A stretch of 64,000 bases of DNA, taken from Argopecten irradians (taxonomy: Eukaryota > Mollusca > Bivalvia > Pectinida > Pectinidae). Location: the NCBI RefSeq assembly GCF_041381155.1, contig NC_091135.1, positions 3,055,620 through 3,119,619 of the forward strand. The letters run 5' to 3'. A model generated the notes under the pieces. That model was not told the DNA's origin and did no database searches. It was given only the letters and a program-made list of their open reading frames with translations. Shown one piece after another: positions 47,840 through 60,712 of this stretch; the first letter of the stretch is position 1, and the number at the start of each line of letters is the position of its first letter. Both the position numbers and the translations under genes were made by a program.

Positions 47840-50800
47840 TATAGAAGTGATTTGATATATGTCAATCAAATTATTGCAAAATCTTCCGAAAGTGACAAAC
47901 TATAACAACAATTGTGCAATGTGAAGAATAACATTTCTATAATTAGTTTTTCTTAAAAATAGTTTGTTCATATACAAAATCCTACTTTCTGATTGGTCGA
48001 CTCTTTTTCTTCATACCTCTATGAAGAAAAAATCCGAGAATGGCGCGAAAACGTCGACGTTGGGTCTTGATTTGAAAAAAAAATAATTTAATGGAAAGCT
48101 ATGGAATCGTACTTTTAAACGTAATTTTTTTTTCAAATAGTTGAAAAAAAGTAAGTCACTATTTTTTTTAATTTCATCGGGTTATGTAATAAATTTTGTT
48201 TGCTAACTAAAATGAACAACAAAGCCAATGACAATATTTAGACTATTATGACTGATTTTTACTTTTCAGCTTTATGTATATGCATTAGATGACACGAGTT
48301 AATTTTGTACTAACTTCTGTGTAAATGTTCTTATTATGTATCAGTATTAATGTGTATTTATAACATCTATCAATGAAATGGGGAATAACAAAGTTCATTA
48401 ATATGTTTATATTTTGTAACAATTTTGTACTTTATCATTTTTAACATGATATAATCCTTAGATTTGAAATCAATGTAATTATTACTATCCGAATTAAATC
48501 CAGAATAAAAACAACTTACGGGCGCCATTCTATTTATCTTCCTTCAGGATGGGCTTCATGTCAACTATATGTTCAATCTAGTAACAGAATATTGCTTTAG
48601 TATACCTGTAGTATCATATTTGTATTTTTGTATTATTATTTCATTCTATCATGACAAATGTGTTACTGTACTTGTGTATGCAATTATTACACGGATTGTG
48701 TTATAACCCTCTGACATTGGAAAGGAATTCATCATTGAGTATTGGGTTTTTTTCTGAATCGAGACAAAAACGCGTTTCAATATATGGTTTTACTGATTTT
48801 ATTCAGAAATCCGTTGTTTGATTCATTCATATCTCCGTAAACAAAGAGTCACATGAACAAATAAGAAAACAAAATATGTGCATGGTACTAACAAAACAAA
48901 AAAGTAAGATAATATATATCAAGAAAAAGGAGAACACAAGGCAAAAAATAATGATATAAATAAAATAAAAAAAGAGATAGATATAAAAGTTTCAGAAATA
49001 CTATCATTTATTGAATTATATTTGAATGTGAAAGAAAGTATAAGATTACATGTTGGCTACCAACAAATATGCTGAATTGCAACTACCGTATAAGCACTAA
49101 GTAAGTATACACTTACATATACAGTTATAAGTAAAGACATTGAATTGCTACACTCGATATACTAATGCATTGCAACCTGTGTAAAAATATCACATGGTTA
49201 GCAGAACAGTTTTAAGTAAAGACATTGAATTGCTACACTCGATATACTGATGTATTTTGTAGTTTTGACCATTGACTTTTTACCTACATACATGTAACCT
49301 AGGTTTGGACACATCTATTTGTGACCCCCTAATCTGATATTAAACCATCAAACAATTACACTACGTTGACTTGTCAATGAAATTCTATTCGGGTACTAAT
49401 GACTTTTTCACTCCTTGCAAGAGTTTTAACGGATTCTATAATCACCTTTCGATAATATGAATTGACCCGTGTATTCCGTAACGTTAAAACAGACATTGTT
49501 CAATGTCTAAAAACACAAAAAAATGTTATTAAATAAATTATGCAAATAACAAGATATTTCCCTTTTTCTCACAATGTTTTCCATACTTGGTTATTTACTG
49601 TTTAACACTCTCATTTTATTGCAGATATAAACAGCACTTACACGTTTATACCTCTCAGTCATTCACATTCGTTCAAAATAAATATTTTATATTATAAATT
49701 AAATTGGAATTTTTATGATATACACTGTATGGGAGATAACTCTTGTATAAAATAAGAAGAAGGGAGACAATGCCGTTTCACACATTCTAATATTCAATAA
49801 CACGTTTAATACATAAACCTATAAGTTAAAAAAGTTAATTTGAAGTTATTATAATAACAGCTAAATTAAGTACTTGTAAGGCTAATTTAAGTATCCAAAG
49901 ATTAATTATCTTGTTTAAATTAAGTTTGAAAATGTCATTCGTTATCGGTTTTAACAACACAGTGCATGAACCATTGTTATAGTTCACGACATTTTTATAG
50001 CATCTGATTGCCCAAAATCACAATTGTAAGTCCATCTGAGAGGATATGGAATTGGTTAAACGTATTGTTCAGTGATCTAAGACATACTTAATCTCCATTG
50101 CATATCAATTTATGGATTTTATGTAGCTAAATGTAATATGTTATACACAAGGATATATCTTACATTGTTTTATTCAACATGTCAATTTATCTGTGGAAAC
50201 ACATACTATAATTATTAATATAACACCATAATATGCTTTACCAATATCTTTCATCCGATCAAAAATTGTTTAATTCATGAAACTTAATGTCGCTGTAAAT
50301 GTGTACATCGGAGCTCCTTGTTCATGACATCGACACCAAATTAAATAGTTACGTTAACCAGTGAGACCATAAGTAATGTGTGCCGTAATTGGCATACTCA
50401 CGATTCTATAAGAACCTTTAATTTGATATTAACCATAAAAATACTAACATTTTGAGAATTACAGTACTTAAAATACAAAGGTTTTAGTTTTTACAAAGTC
50501 AAATAAAAGCTTAAAAAATGAATTCACTGTCGAAATCATGATATTTACGTCTACAGTACAGTAAAATGAGAAAGCATGGTCAATCCAATAAGTCGTGGCT
50601 AACCATTTCATCTCACATTTTCACATTGATATTTGTAACTATAAAGTAACAATTGCAGTCATTCTAAAGCTAGCATCTACACAGACATGTTCGTTCATCC
50701 AGACATTTTAATATTAAACCTATACAAAAGGATTTGAGCGTACACTGCAAGTGATGATATTATTCTGTTTTACATAGTGGATGTATCAATAATGTCTCAA

Positions 50801-51040
50801 CAGTCAATACCATTGAATTTTAAACTTAGATATATTTGGATCTAGATATATGTTTAATGTTAACTATATAATGTTCTTTAACCTATACACCTATACTTAC
50901 ACTTACAACTTATATGATATAGTACCATATTTACCGAGTCCATAAATAAAGTACTAAAACAAACTTATTCCCGCATACGGTTCCTATTTGCATCTCATGG
51001 GTTGTAAATACCGCGAAAAGTAATTTCTGTGAAAAATATC
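47840..51040. other. Unassigned AT-rich DNA
   Basis: No gene found. There is a small hairpin (TTTTTCTTCATACCTCTATGAAGAAAAA, 48005-48032, within a GATTGG-containing stretch). A duplicated segment TAAGTAAAGACATTGAATTG, then CTACACTCGATATACT, occurs at about 49128-49163 and 49213-49248. Confidence 0.4.
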
Positions 51041-51046
51041 CTTCGA

Positions 51047-51490
51047 CTAAAAAACATGAAAACACCATATCATGTAGTATTTAAATAAAAGAAAAGATTC
51101 AAAAAGGAAGAAGTAGCAAAACCACATTTTTGAGACTTTGGTCAATACATAGCCAAGTAAAAGGGGATTTGTAACACTTCCTGCCATTGTAGAAGTGAAA
51201 AAGATGGATGAAATTTTACCTGTGATTTTCACAAAGGTAGTATTTGTCGATGCCAGTGTTAAAGGGAATATGACAGATTAAAGAAATCCAAAAAGTGAAG
51301 CCACTACCCAAATACCACCGGAAGACGAATATGTCATACTTAATGCTAGAATGGCGAAGGAAAGGAACACTAATACCACCTGGGTTCCTTCGTAAATAAC
51401 AAATGACGTCATTTTACTCATGACAGTTCCATAAATCCCACCAATCACAACACTCACAAAATACGCTGACGTCAGCAATACTGCCGTCAC
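51047..51490 (-). pseudogene. MFS transporter fragment (sugar-transporter-like), broken
   Basis: One minus-strand frame covers two membrane-rich stretches. The upstream one reads TAVLLTSAYFVSVVIGGIYG and then SKMTS (51278-51490). The downstream one reads KITGKISSIFFTSTMAGSVT and NPLLLGYVLT (51047-51232). They are joined in frame across FGFL, a TAA stop (51278-51280) and SVIFPLTLAST. The FGF.SVIFP...GK.SS.F...G pattern is that of the C-terminal half of major facilitator proteins such as the sodium-dependent glucose transporter 1/MFSD4 group. The N-terminal half is absent. The frame enters the minisatellite at 51484 and no homologous sequence follows beyond it. A single sequencing error could mimic the stop, but the loss of the 5' part supports a pseudogene. 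Confidence 0.65.
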
Positions 51491-51639
51491 GTCATCTCAT
51501 CACCCACCAATACTGCCGTCACGTCATCTCATCACCACCAATACTGCCGTCACGTCATCTCATCACCACCAATACTGTCGTCACGTCATCTCATCACCCA
51601 ACAATACTGACGTCACGTCATCTCATCACCACCAATACT

Positions 51640-53460
51640 GCCGTCATCTCATCACCAGCAATACTGCTGTTACGTTATCTCATCACCCAACAATACTGCC
51701 GTCACGTCATCTCATCACCCGTAAATACTGACGTCACGTCATCGCATCACCCAACAATACTGACGTCACGTCACCTCATCACCACTAATACTGCCGTCAT
51801 CTCATCACCACCAATACTGACGTCATCTCATCACCACCAATACTGACGTCACGCCATCTAATCACCACCAATACTGACGTCACGTCATCTGATCACCAGC
51901 AATACTGACGTCACGTCATCTCATCACCCAACAATACTGCCGTCACGTCATTTCATCACCACCAATACTACCGTCATCTCATCACCCGCCAATAATGACG
52001 TCACGTCATCTCATCACCCAACAATACTGACGTCACGTCATCTCATCACCCGCCAATACTGACGTCACGTCATCTCATCATCCGCCAATACTGCTGTTAC
52101 GTCATCTCATCACCCAAAAATACTGACGTCATGCCATCTCATCACCCGCCAATACTGCCGTCAAATCATTTCATCGCCCATCAATAGTGCCGTCACGTGA
52201 TACATATGTATCATCACCCATTAGTACTGCCGTCAGACCATCTCATCGCCCATCAATACTGCTGTTACGTCATCTCATCACCACCAATACTGCCGTCATC
52301 TCATCACCACCAATACTGCCGTCATCTCATCACCCAACAATACTGACGTCACGTCATCTCATCACCCGCCAATACTGACGTCACGTCATCTCATCACCCA
52401 ACAATACTGACGTCACGTCATCTCATCACCACCAATACTGCCGTCACGTCATCTCATCACCACCAATACTGACGTCACGTCATCTCATCACCCAACAATA
52501 CTGACGTCACGTCATCTCATCACCACCAATACTGCCGTCATCTCATCACCAGCAATACTGCTGTTACGTTATCTCATCACCCAACAATACTGCCGTCACG
52601 TCATCTCATCACCCGTAAATACTGACGTCACGTCATCGCATCACCCAACAATACTGACGTCACGTCACCTCATCACCACTAATACTGCCGTCATCTCATC
52701 ACCACCAATACTGACGTCATCTCATCACCACCAATACTGACGTCACGCCATCTAATCACCACCAATACTGACGTCACGTCATCAGGCCCCGATTTCTCGA
52801 AACAAACTTAAGTTAAAAACTGACTTAAGTCTAAAGTATTCATATAAGTTACATAAGGAGAAAAACTTAAGTTATGACTTAAGCCTGCACTTTTGTTTCG
52901 AGAAATCGGGGCCTGATCACCAGCAATACTGACGTCACGTCATCTCATCACCCAACAACACTGCCGTCACGTCATTTCATCACCACCAATACTACCGTCA
53001 TCTCATCACCCGCCAATAATGACGTCACGTCGTCTCATCACCCAACAATACTGATGTCACGTCATCTCATCACCCGCCAATACTGACGTCACGTCATCTC
53101 ATCATCCGCCAATACTGCTGTTACGTCATCTCATCACCCAACAATACTGACGTCATGCCATCTCATCACCCGCCAATGCTGCCGTCAAATCATTTCATCG
53201 CCCATCAATAGTGCCGTCACGTGATACATATGTATCATCACCCATTAGTACTGCCGTCAGACCATCTCATCGCCCATCAATACTGCTGTTACGTCATCTC
53301 ATCACCACCAATACTGCCGTCATCTCATCACCACCAATACTGCCGTCATCTCATCACCCAACAATACTGACGTCACGTCATCTCATCACCCGCCAATACT
53401 GACGTCACGTCATCTCATCACCCAACAAGACTGACGTCACGTCATCTCATCACCCAACAA
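51640..53460. repeat. Segmental duplication (about 0.9 kb) inside the minisatellite
   Basis: Distinctive unit strings recur in the same order. GCTGTTACGTTATC occurs near 51666 and 52560 (offset 894). GATCACCAGC occurs at 51891 and 52915. A stretch with ACGTGATACATATGTATC is found near 52196 and 53220 (offset 1024). The change in offset is mostly the MITE at 52793 in the second copy. Confidence 0.9.
52793..52915. mobile_element. 123-bp MITE inserted in the minisatellite
   Basis: Perfect terminal inverted repeats CAGGCCCCGATTTCTCGAAA and TTTCGAGAAATCGGGGCCTG surround an interior rich in CTTAAGTTA-type palindromic bits. The corresponding site in the other array copy (about 51888) is empty, reading CGTCATCTGATCACC. 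Confidence 0.9.
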
Positions 53461-54780
53461 TACTGACGTCACGTCATCTCATCACCAGCCAATACTGACG
53501 TCACGTCATCTCATCACCCAACAATACTGACGTCACGTCATCTCATCACCACCAATACTGACGTCACGTCATATCATCACCCAACAATACTGACGTCACG
53601 TCATCTCATCACCCAACAACACTGACGTCACGTCATCTCATCACCACCAATACTGACGTCACGTCATCTCATCACCCAACAATACTGCCGTCACGTCATC
53701 TCATCATCCGCCAATACTGACGTCACGTCATCTCATCACCCAACAATACTGACGTCACGTCATCTCATCACCACCAATACTGCCGTCATCTCATCACTAC
53801 CAATACTGCCGTCATCTCATCACCAGCAATACTGACGTCACGTCATCTCATCACCCAACAATACTGCCGTCACGTCATCTCATCACCCGCCAATACTGAC
53901 GTCACGTCATCTCATCACCACCAATACTGCCGTCATCTCATCACTACCAATACTGCCGTCATCTCATCACCAGCAATACTGACGTCACGCCATCCAATCA
54001 CCACCAATACTGACGTCACGTCATCTCATCACCAGCAATACTGACGTCACGTCATCTCATCACCCAACAATACTGCCGTCACGTCATCTCATCACCCGCC
54101 AATACTGACGTCACGTCATCTCATCACCCAACAATACTGACGTGCCGTCATCTCATCACCACCAATACTGCCGTCATCTCATTACCCGCCAATACTGACG
54201 TCACGTCATCTCATCACCCAACAATACTGACGTCACGTCATCTCATCACCCGCCAATACTGACGTCACGTCATCTCATCACCCGCCAATACTGCTGTTAC
54301 GTCATCTCATCACCCAACAATACTGACGTCATGCCATCTCATCACCCGCCAATATTGCCGTCAAATCATTTCATCACCCATCAATAGTGCCGTCACGTGA
54401 TATCATCACCCATTAGTACTGCCGTCAGACCATCTCATCACCCACCAATACTGCTGTTACGTCATCTCATTACCCCCACAATACTGCCGTCACGTCATCT
54501 CATCACCCACCAATATTGCCGTCACGTTATTTTATCACCCACCAATACTGTTGTCACGCCATCTCATCACCCACCAATACTACCGTCATTTCATCACCCA
54601 CCAATACTACCGTCATTTCATCACCCACCAATACTGTTGTCACGCCATCTCATCACCCACCAATACTACCGTCATTTCATCACCCACCAATACTACCGTC
54701 ATTTCATCACCGACCAATACTACCGTCATCTCATCACCGACCAATACTGACGTCACATCATTTCATTTTTGCCGTCAAGC

Positions 54781-55190
54781 GATTTTAACATGTACAACCT
54801 CTTTCAAACATGTTTATTTTATGAATTGATAAATTACAATTATCATTTTAGCTTTTATTATTTTACCTAAGCATTTTGTTGTTGATCATTTTCCGTGACA
54901 TTTCTTGATTTCGATATAATAGTTAAGATTTTTATTTTTATTTTTGATAAAAGAATATTCTTGATTTTATTTATATCACTATCGACAACTAAATAAGTAT
55001 TATAAAATGTCTAAAAGAAGTACTAAGATTAGTTATATACATATATCCAGCGTGAACTATTTCTCTGTATAATATTTTAATTTGATCTTTACATTACTGT
55101 ATCCAATAATTTTATGTTTCCACACAAGTTGGAAATCAACCGACATTGTTAGATTGGTGTGTCCCATTGCGGTGCTAATTAAGATAGAAT
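54781..55190. other. Unassigned AT-rich DNA
   Basis: It lies between the array and the 3' end of the minus-strand secreted-protein gene. Nothing recognised. Confidence 0.4.
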
Positions 55191-55210
55191 ATGAATTCAT
55201 ATAAAAGGTC

Positions 55211-55216
55211 TTTATT
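55211..55216 (-). terminator. Poly(A) signal of the secreted Met/Pro-rich gene
   Basis: On the minus strand AATAAA occurs about 210 bases after the stop codon at 55423-55425, giving a 3' UTR of ordinary length. Confidence 0.6.
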
Positions 55217-55422
55217 TATAACAACCGAAAATAGCATAAACCATACAAACAAAGTCCATGATGTTATTTATAACTTGCTGATCAGGTCAATCGCTGCCTT
55301 CCTCACAAATTTCCAAACATGTCGAAGCAAGTCCATCAATGGGAGAGTTGCTGTATTTACTACTGTACACCATTTGATGCAGATCACACGGAAAAGACGC
55401 TGGTATTCCAATCCGCCGTGGT

Positions 55423-57437
55423 TTATTTACCCATTCCTGACATGAACATGAATGGTAACATATCCTCATCAATCATATTTGTAGCCATCATCATTGGGAG
55501 AAGGTTGTTTCCTCCAAACATTCCTTTCTGAGGTTTCCTGGGCATCATGAACGGAGGCATTCTCATTCCAGGCCGAAAGTTCATAAACGGTCGAGGTGGT
55601 AGTGCACCTGGTCCAGGCCAATAATCTGACGTAGAGAAAAATAGTGTCGCATGTTCGTTTTAATACTGAAAACCATTAATTATCAGACAAATTTTGTATC
55701 AACAATTTAAACACAGATTTGTGAAAAGAGAGCTTTCATGTTTACTATCATCATCTTATTCTGTCTCTAAACTAAAGACACGCCCCTTATGTATGATTAG
55801 CTATTTCAGCTGATATATTCAGAACGTTGGTTCAAATCGAGATAGAATAGAGTCTATTTCGTTGATAGATTGTAATTTTAGTGTTATTAGCAGTTTAAAT
55901 ATGGATACAAACACACAGTATTGATCAAGCACATTAGTAGGCTTGAAAACACCAACAAAAATGTAACTAAAAATTGAAAAATAATTGCAAATGTTTTCAA
56001 CTGAAACTGAGAAATATCATGACCTGGCACTCAAATGAATTCCACCCACAAACTACATGAATTTTACATGAAAGAACTTCAGGATCAATGTCAGGTCAAT
56101 TACACTTAATGTGAATTCATATCAAAATCACATACATTTTATATATGTTATGTCAATTTAAATTTAAATTACTTACTCTCTTCAGGTAAATGTAACAAGT
56201 GCAAAAAAGTTACCTGTAATTGACCTAAATGTACTTAAAGACATTTTGCCTGTGCATAAGTGAAAGCTGTCAAGAGCCAGTAAGCGGGACTAGGGATGGT
56301 TCGTCGTTGTTGGTGAATATGTAAATTATCTTATTTGAATTCATTCATTCTCGTTCCATTAATGTAATAATAATAATCTATTTAACGTTGTATGGTCTGT
56401 TACTTGTTGTATTTTTGGCAAAGAAAAAGTATTTAGAGTGTTTTACATATTTTTCCACCTCTCTACATTTTATACTTTCGATATTTACAGACTTTTGTGA
56501 AGTTCGCATTCGCAATGTTAAACAATTAAATTAAAATATTGATTTTTAACGTGTTCACATCATGAAAGATTAGTAGGTCATTCACCTATCATAGCCAACT
56601 ATGGAATTATACCAAACCCCAATAGTCTACTAATTATATAAGCTACCGTCTCATCATGTAAGGGTCATAGGTCATTCACCTATTATAGCCATCTATGGAA
56701 TTACATATCGAACCCGAATAATCCCTTAAATTACCGTCACCTATCATAGCCAACTATAAATATTATCTAACCCCAATAGTCTATTAAGCTACCGTCACAA
56801 TGTAATTACGTAGTGAAACTATTGGAAGTAACTTAGATCCGTTAGAATGGCAGAAAACGACACATTTAAACAGGATATGGAGTATAAAGAATTCCTAATT
56901 AGTCGTTCGGAAACATAAATATTCATTTGTCATAAAAAAGACACAAAACTTTTTCTATTACGTATATTATGATTAGGACATAAATATTTTTATTATTATT
57001 TTTTATTCCCGTATTTTGAATGTGTCAAGTGTGCAGGATATAATTCTACAGAATATTTCGTCCTTCTTTCGTATGTAAAAATATGCGTTTATTAGCGGCC
57101 ACGGAGTGTTTCAAAGGTAACACCATAACAAAACCATTCAAATGAAATATCGGTCCGGTTTGTAGATATGCAATGTTCATTTTGATACACTATATACTTG
57201 TCCTTGTGTGTTTGCATTGAATCGACCGGTTTTTTTTTTTTAAATGTTCTCGGACTTCGCCAATTTATATTTAACCAATTTTTTTACTATAAAAAAATGA
57301 TCCCTGATAACGAAATATGTCTTACCTTTGGAGGGCTTGGGGGCGACTGCATTGAATGGTTGGACGGGTACATTCTGTGCTTGCGTCACTAGCACCATGG
57401 CTACCATAGTAACCAAAAGGACCAATAAGGATCTCAT
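55423..57437 (-). CDS. Small secreted Met/Pro-rich protein, 2 coding exons, unknown function
   Basis: The coding exons are 57437-57326 and 55625-55423, joined in phase 1 (donor AAAG/GTAAGA, acceptor CTACGTCAG/ATTATT). Together they encode 104 aa. Residues 1-20 (MRSLLVLLVTMVAMVLVTQA) form a clear signal peptide with a likely cut before QNVPVQP. The mature part of about 84 residues has no cysteine, about 16 Pro and about 14 Met, with PPRPFMNFRPGMRMPPFMMP and PMMMATNMIDEDMLPFMFMS. Exon 2 begins at the acceptor CCCCAACAG, five bases before the ATG. A leader exon and TATA box lie upstream at 58343-58394. I do not recognise the family. Possible roles are matrix or shell protein, copper or redox-active Met-rich peptide, or secreted defence peptide, and the sequence does not decide between them. 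Confidence 0.82.
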
Positions 57438-58342
57438 GTTTTCTGTTGGGGAAAATAATACACCAATCATTTGAGAGTTATATTTCAGAACAAACAAACA
57501 TCTTTTATCTCTATAGAGATCAGAATTACTTATCCATCGCATAAAAAAACAAACACGTTCAGTACTTTTATATGCACTTGCCTTTCCATTTTACATATCA
57601 ATGGCTGTAATGTTTTATTGATCAACTGATATTATTGAAATAATGACCCAATGTTAACGCTCCCTACAGTTTGTCGGTATGAGAGGCGAGATCCGATGGT
57701 TCCGTCACTACAATGTAAGACAGGTGGACGCCGTAATAATAGTGTTTATGACATAGCTGTATGACTTGGTCAGTTAGTTATGTGGTAAAATGAAATACGA
57801 AAGACTACCGTTGAATAATCAATATCTAACACGGTTACATATAACAGTGCATGGACAAAAAATACACTAAAACTATTTGTACAAATGTAAACAAGTTATT
57901 TGAACTGTAATATTTTGAAAATGTTTTACACAATCTATGCCTACAGTATACGTTTTATCTATATTTCAATTGATATCACATATGTGGTAAGAAACTGTAT
58001 TAATTCTAAAATTAGAAATAAACAGTTACAACATCAAGCGAAGCGTATTCTGATTGCATTATAACCAGACATATATAGAGCATAACCATTTGGATTTCTG
58101 ATTATTTCATGAAAAGGCTTTCATAATTCAAAACAGCCTATGACTGAACAAAACCTTACAATGATGTTGGTCGATAATAACCAATTTCTAATTTTCCAGA
58201 TGTGTACAATGTTACCTTTTAGAAAGTCTAACAAGGAAGTTCGTGATTACTTATCGAACCACTAAAACCGTCGGATCTAAATATGGAAATTGGAACATAA
58301 CCACAAGAAGTAGATACTGAAAATGAGTATTAGCCCACTTAC

Positions 58343-58365
58343 CTTTCAAGGTGTCTGTTGTTTTA
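58343..58365 (-). other. 5' leader exon of the secreted Met/Pro-rich gene
   Basis: Minus-strand ACACCTTGAAAG ends at a strong GTAAGTG donor. It lies 22-45 bases downstream of a TATA box, so the exon is probably only about 20-25 nt long. The transcription start is inferred from TATA spacing. Intron 1 would be 57443-58342. Confidence 0.55.
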
Positions 58366-58386
58366 TAACAAATCTGATCGTCAGCC

Positions 58387-58394
58387 TTTATATA
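58387..58394 (-). promoter_or_regulatory. TATA box (TATATAAA)
   Basis: The minus strand reads GAGGATATATAAAGGCTG, a canonical TATA box with GC-richer flanks. It is correctly spaced from the leader-exon donor of the secreted-protein gene. Confidence 0.65.
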
Positions 58395-58399
58395 TCCTC

Positions 58400-60140
58400 T
58401 ATGGTAACACGACGTGGTCTCCAAAACAGGCCACAAATTATTGGAGAGCAACACCCACATATTTTAGTGCAAATTTTTCTCCATATTCGTTAGGTTTTAA
58501 CTCCTGATATTAATAATTGTATTGTTGTGGGATGTGAGTAGAAGAGTTGCCTATCGGTTATCTAATTTAGATGATAGTTCATTTTGTGTTTTGCCATTTA
58601 AAATTTGTTCTAGTACAAAAACAGCCAAACAATACCTATCGCAATAAGCGACACGACGACACCATTTCAATTAAATTGGTTTTAGTTGGAAATAACAGCA
58701 CACGCTGCATATTTGTTAAACTTTTTATAGATTAAGAAGGAACGTGGAGCAATTCTTAGAATTCAACTTTTCTATAAAAACTTTGATTGCATTGTTTTAG
58801 TACAACGTGGAGAGGAGACGTTTAGTGGGGTTCTATCTTTTAGTGCAACGCGGGGAGAAGGGGCGACATTACCCATGATACGAACATGCGACAATGTTAT
58901 CATAACGATACGTGATATGCCCATGGAATAGTCGGCTCTCTGGTAAGAAAAGAAAACATAAATTAATAGCATTAACGATGACATGGGAAATTTTCGTATT
59001 AAAGACAACTGTTTGCGGTGAAACAAGGTCGGAAATAGTAATATAATTAATATTTCGATAACAATCAGCAAAATCTAAAAAATAAAAAACCGACATCACT
59101 ACTAACCGAAACAAACTGTCTTATTTCATCGATTTCATAACTCTTAATATATTCTTAACGTAGACCGTCCCTTCTGTGACGTCATACGTTTGTTACGTCG
59201 CTATCCGAATCCCGGCAAACGTATTTTATTTCTCCGTACCCACCTATTACAACTCGCTTCTTAAATCGGCATTCGAGCAAGTATTTCGTCTAGAACCTTT
59301 TCGAGTGTTTACTTGAAGTGTATAAATATAAAGGTGTGCAAATCGGTAAAAACTAACAAGGGTAGATGAATAACATAAAACGTTGAAAAGTGCTACAGAT
59401 TCGCCTATTTTTTTAACATTTTCAGACCAAAATTTAAGGGGTTGTAGGAAGCAAATCGGTCATAATTTGAAAAATAATGCGGTGAGGTATACTTTTTATT
59501 GGCTTTTCGTATTGCAAATAAGCCAGTCTTCATGGAAATTCTAAAAAATCGATTTTTCCTGAGATCATTTTTTTCAGAAAAAAAAGAAAATATTACTATT
59601 TTTATGCAACTTTTCACTAAAATTGGGTCCGGACTTAATTTTAAAATAACGATATTTCGTTTTATTGTGGAAAACCCAGCTTATTGGATATAGTAATGAA
59701 TTCTATATCACCTACTGAAGGTATGAACATGTTACAGGTATATTATTTATATGTTAACGGATGCTACAGGGAGGAAATATTATTTATTTAAAAATCCTTA
59801 AAATCCGGATTAATAAGTCATTTGTACATATCTTTAAGCAACCCTGGAAGAAAAATTAACCCGGTGACATATGATTTTTATGCGGTTTTTGTGATCAGGG
59901 TATACTTAAAATCAAAATATCAAAAAATGAACGAAATCCATGAGAGGAAACCAGAAGGGACGGTCTACCTTAATGTAAATGTACTCCCCAATCTACGCTA
60001 TTACATTTTCCAGGTTTTTAGCCGAAGCTATATGTTTCCGTTTGGAAAGAGAAATAAGGACATGCGCTGTCTTGAATCAATCGGAACTCCTCGGGCTTTC
60101 TCGTTTACAGAAAGTGCCGAAGGTTCCCGATTGGTCTTAC
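58400..60140. other. Unassigned DNA
   Basis: There is a small imperfect duplication (TTTAGTACAACGTGGAGAGG near 58796 and TTTAGTGCAACGCGGGGAGA near 58839). A 148-codon plus-strand frame at 59822-60268 runs into the next element and has no recognisable domain. Confidence 0.35.
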
Positions 60141-60422
60141 ATATTACAGAGTTACCTCCAGTAAGGGTAGGTATCCATTGTGACGTCACTATTTTGTTAG
60201 CGATAATTACGTTGTTTTCTCTGAAAATTGTGACGTCACGTATTCCGTTTTGCATATTACATAATTAGCTTCCTTGTTGGTAGGCATCGATTGTTACGTC
60301 ATTATTTTGTGGGCGCTATTCACGTCGGTTAGTTTTTTTCTCCGAAACGTATGACGTTACGCTCGTAAACACATGACGTCAGAATCAATACCTGCCCGCA
60401 AGGTCAGATAACTCTGTAATAT
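60141..60422. mobile_element. 282-bp short TIR element
   Basis: ATATTACAGAGTTACCTCC...GGGTAGGTAT at the left is mirrored by ATACCTGCCCGCAAGG...AGATAACTCTGTAATAT at the right. TGACGTCA-type motifs lie just inside both ends, and an internal near-duplicate (GTAGGCATCGATTGTTACGT) repeats part of the left end. It is non-coding. Confidence 0.75.
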
Positions 60423-60712
60423 ATGCAAATTCAGATTTTGTAGATACTCATCTCTAAATCGGTATTTGTTTAGCATCCTCACTCGTGTTGACTACGCCGG
60501 TGTGATATAACTTTGTGACCTGCATGCCTGGGGTACTTTCCCCATAGTTACAGATGAGGACTCTCAACCTTCTAACATCATTGGAATGCTTGAAACAGAG
60601 TTGATTTTTTACGAGGTGAAGCTTGCGGTGGTACGATAGGATAAGATAAGCCAAGGTCAAACGCATCATCCGAAGTGATTAACAATCTCAGCTGCATCAA
60701 AGGCGCGAACCA

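Larger units (their letters stand above)
51484..54780. repeat. Minisatellite of 26/31/32-bp units carrying TGACGTCA
   Basis: About 105 units of the form AATACTGACGTCACGTCATC plus TCATCACCC(AAC/GCC/ACC). Short 26-bp units lack CACGT. Many units contain the CRE palindrome TGACGTCA; others read TGCCGTCA or TGCTGTTA. The array begins exactly where the MFS-like frame ends, and the flanking exon sequence GACGTCAGCAATACTGCCGT merges with the first unit. From about 54540 a diverged CACCCACCAATACTACCGTC form takes over. Confidence 0.95.

Noticed and set aside
52187-53402. Two identical 63-aa open frames 1024 bp apart
   Set aside because: Both lie in the minisatellite and are identical only because the block was duplicated.
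54397-54829. Long His/Ile/Thr-rich frames (up to 117 aa)
   Set aside because: Low-complexity translations of the diverged end of the minisatellite, open in all three frames.
55287-55472. Minus-strand 61-aa frame overlapping the secreted-protein gene
   Set aside because: It lies mainly in the 3' UTR in another frame, and the spliced Met/Pro-rich frame explains the region better.
59822-60268. 148-aa open frame
   Set aside because: Its last third lies inside a TIR element, there is no family resemblance, and the overlapping frames are equally open. Kept only as unassigned.
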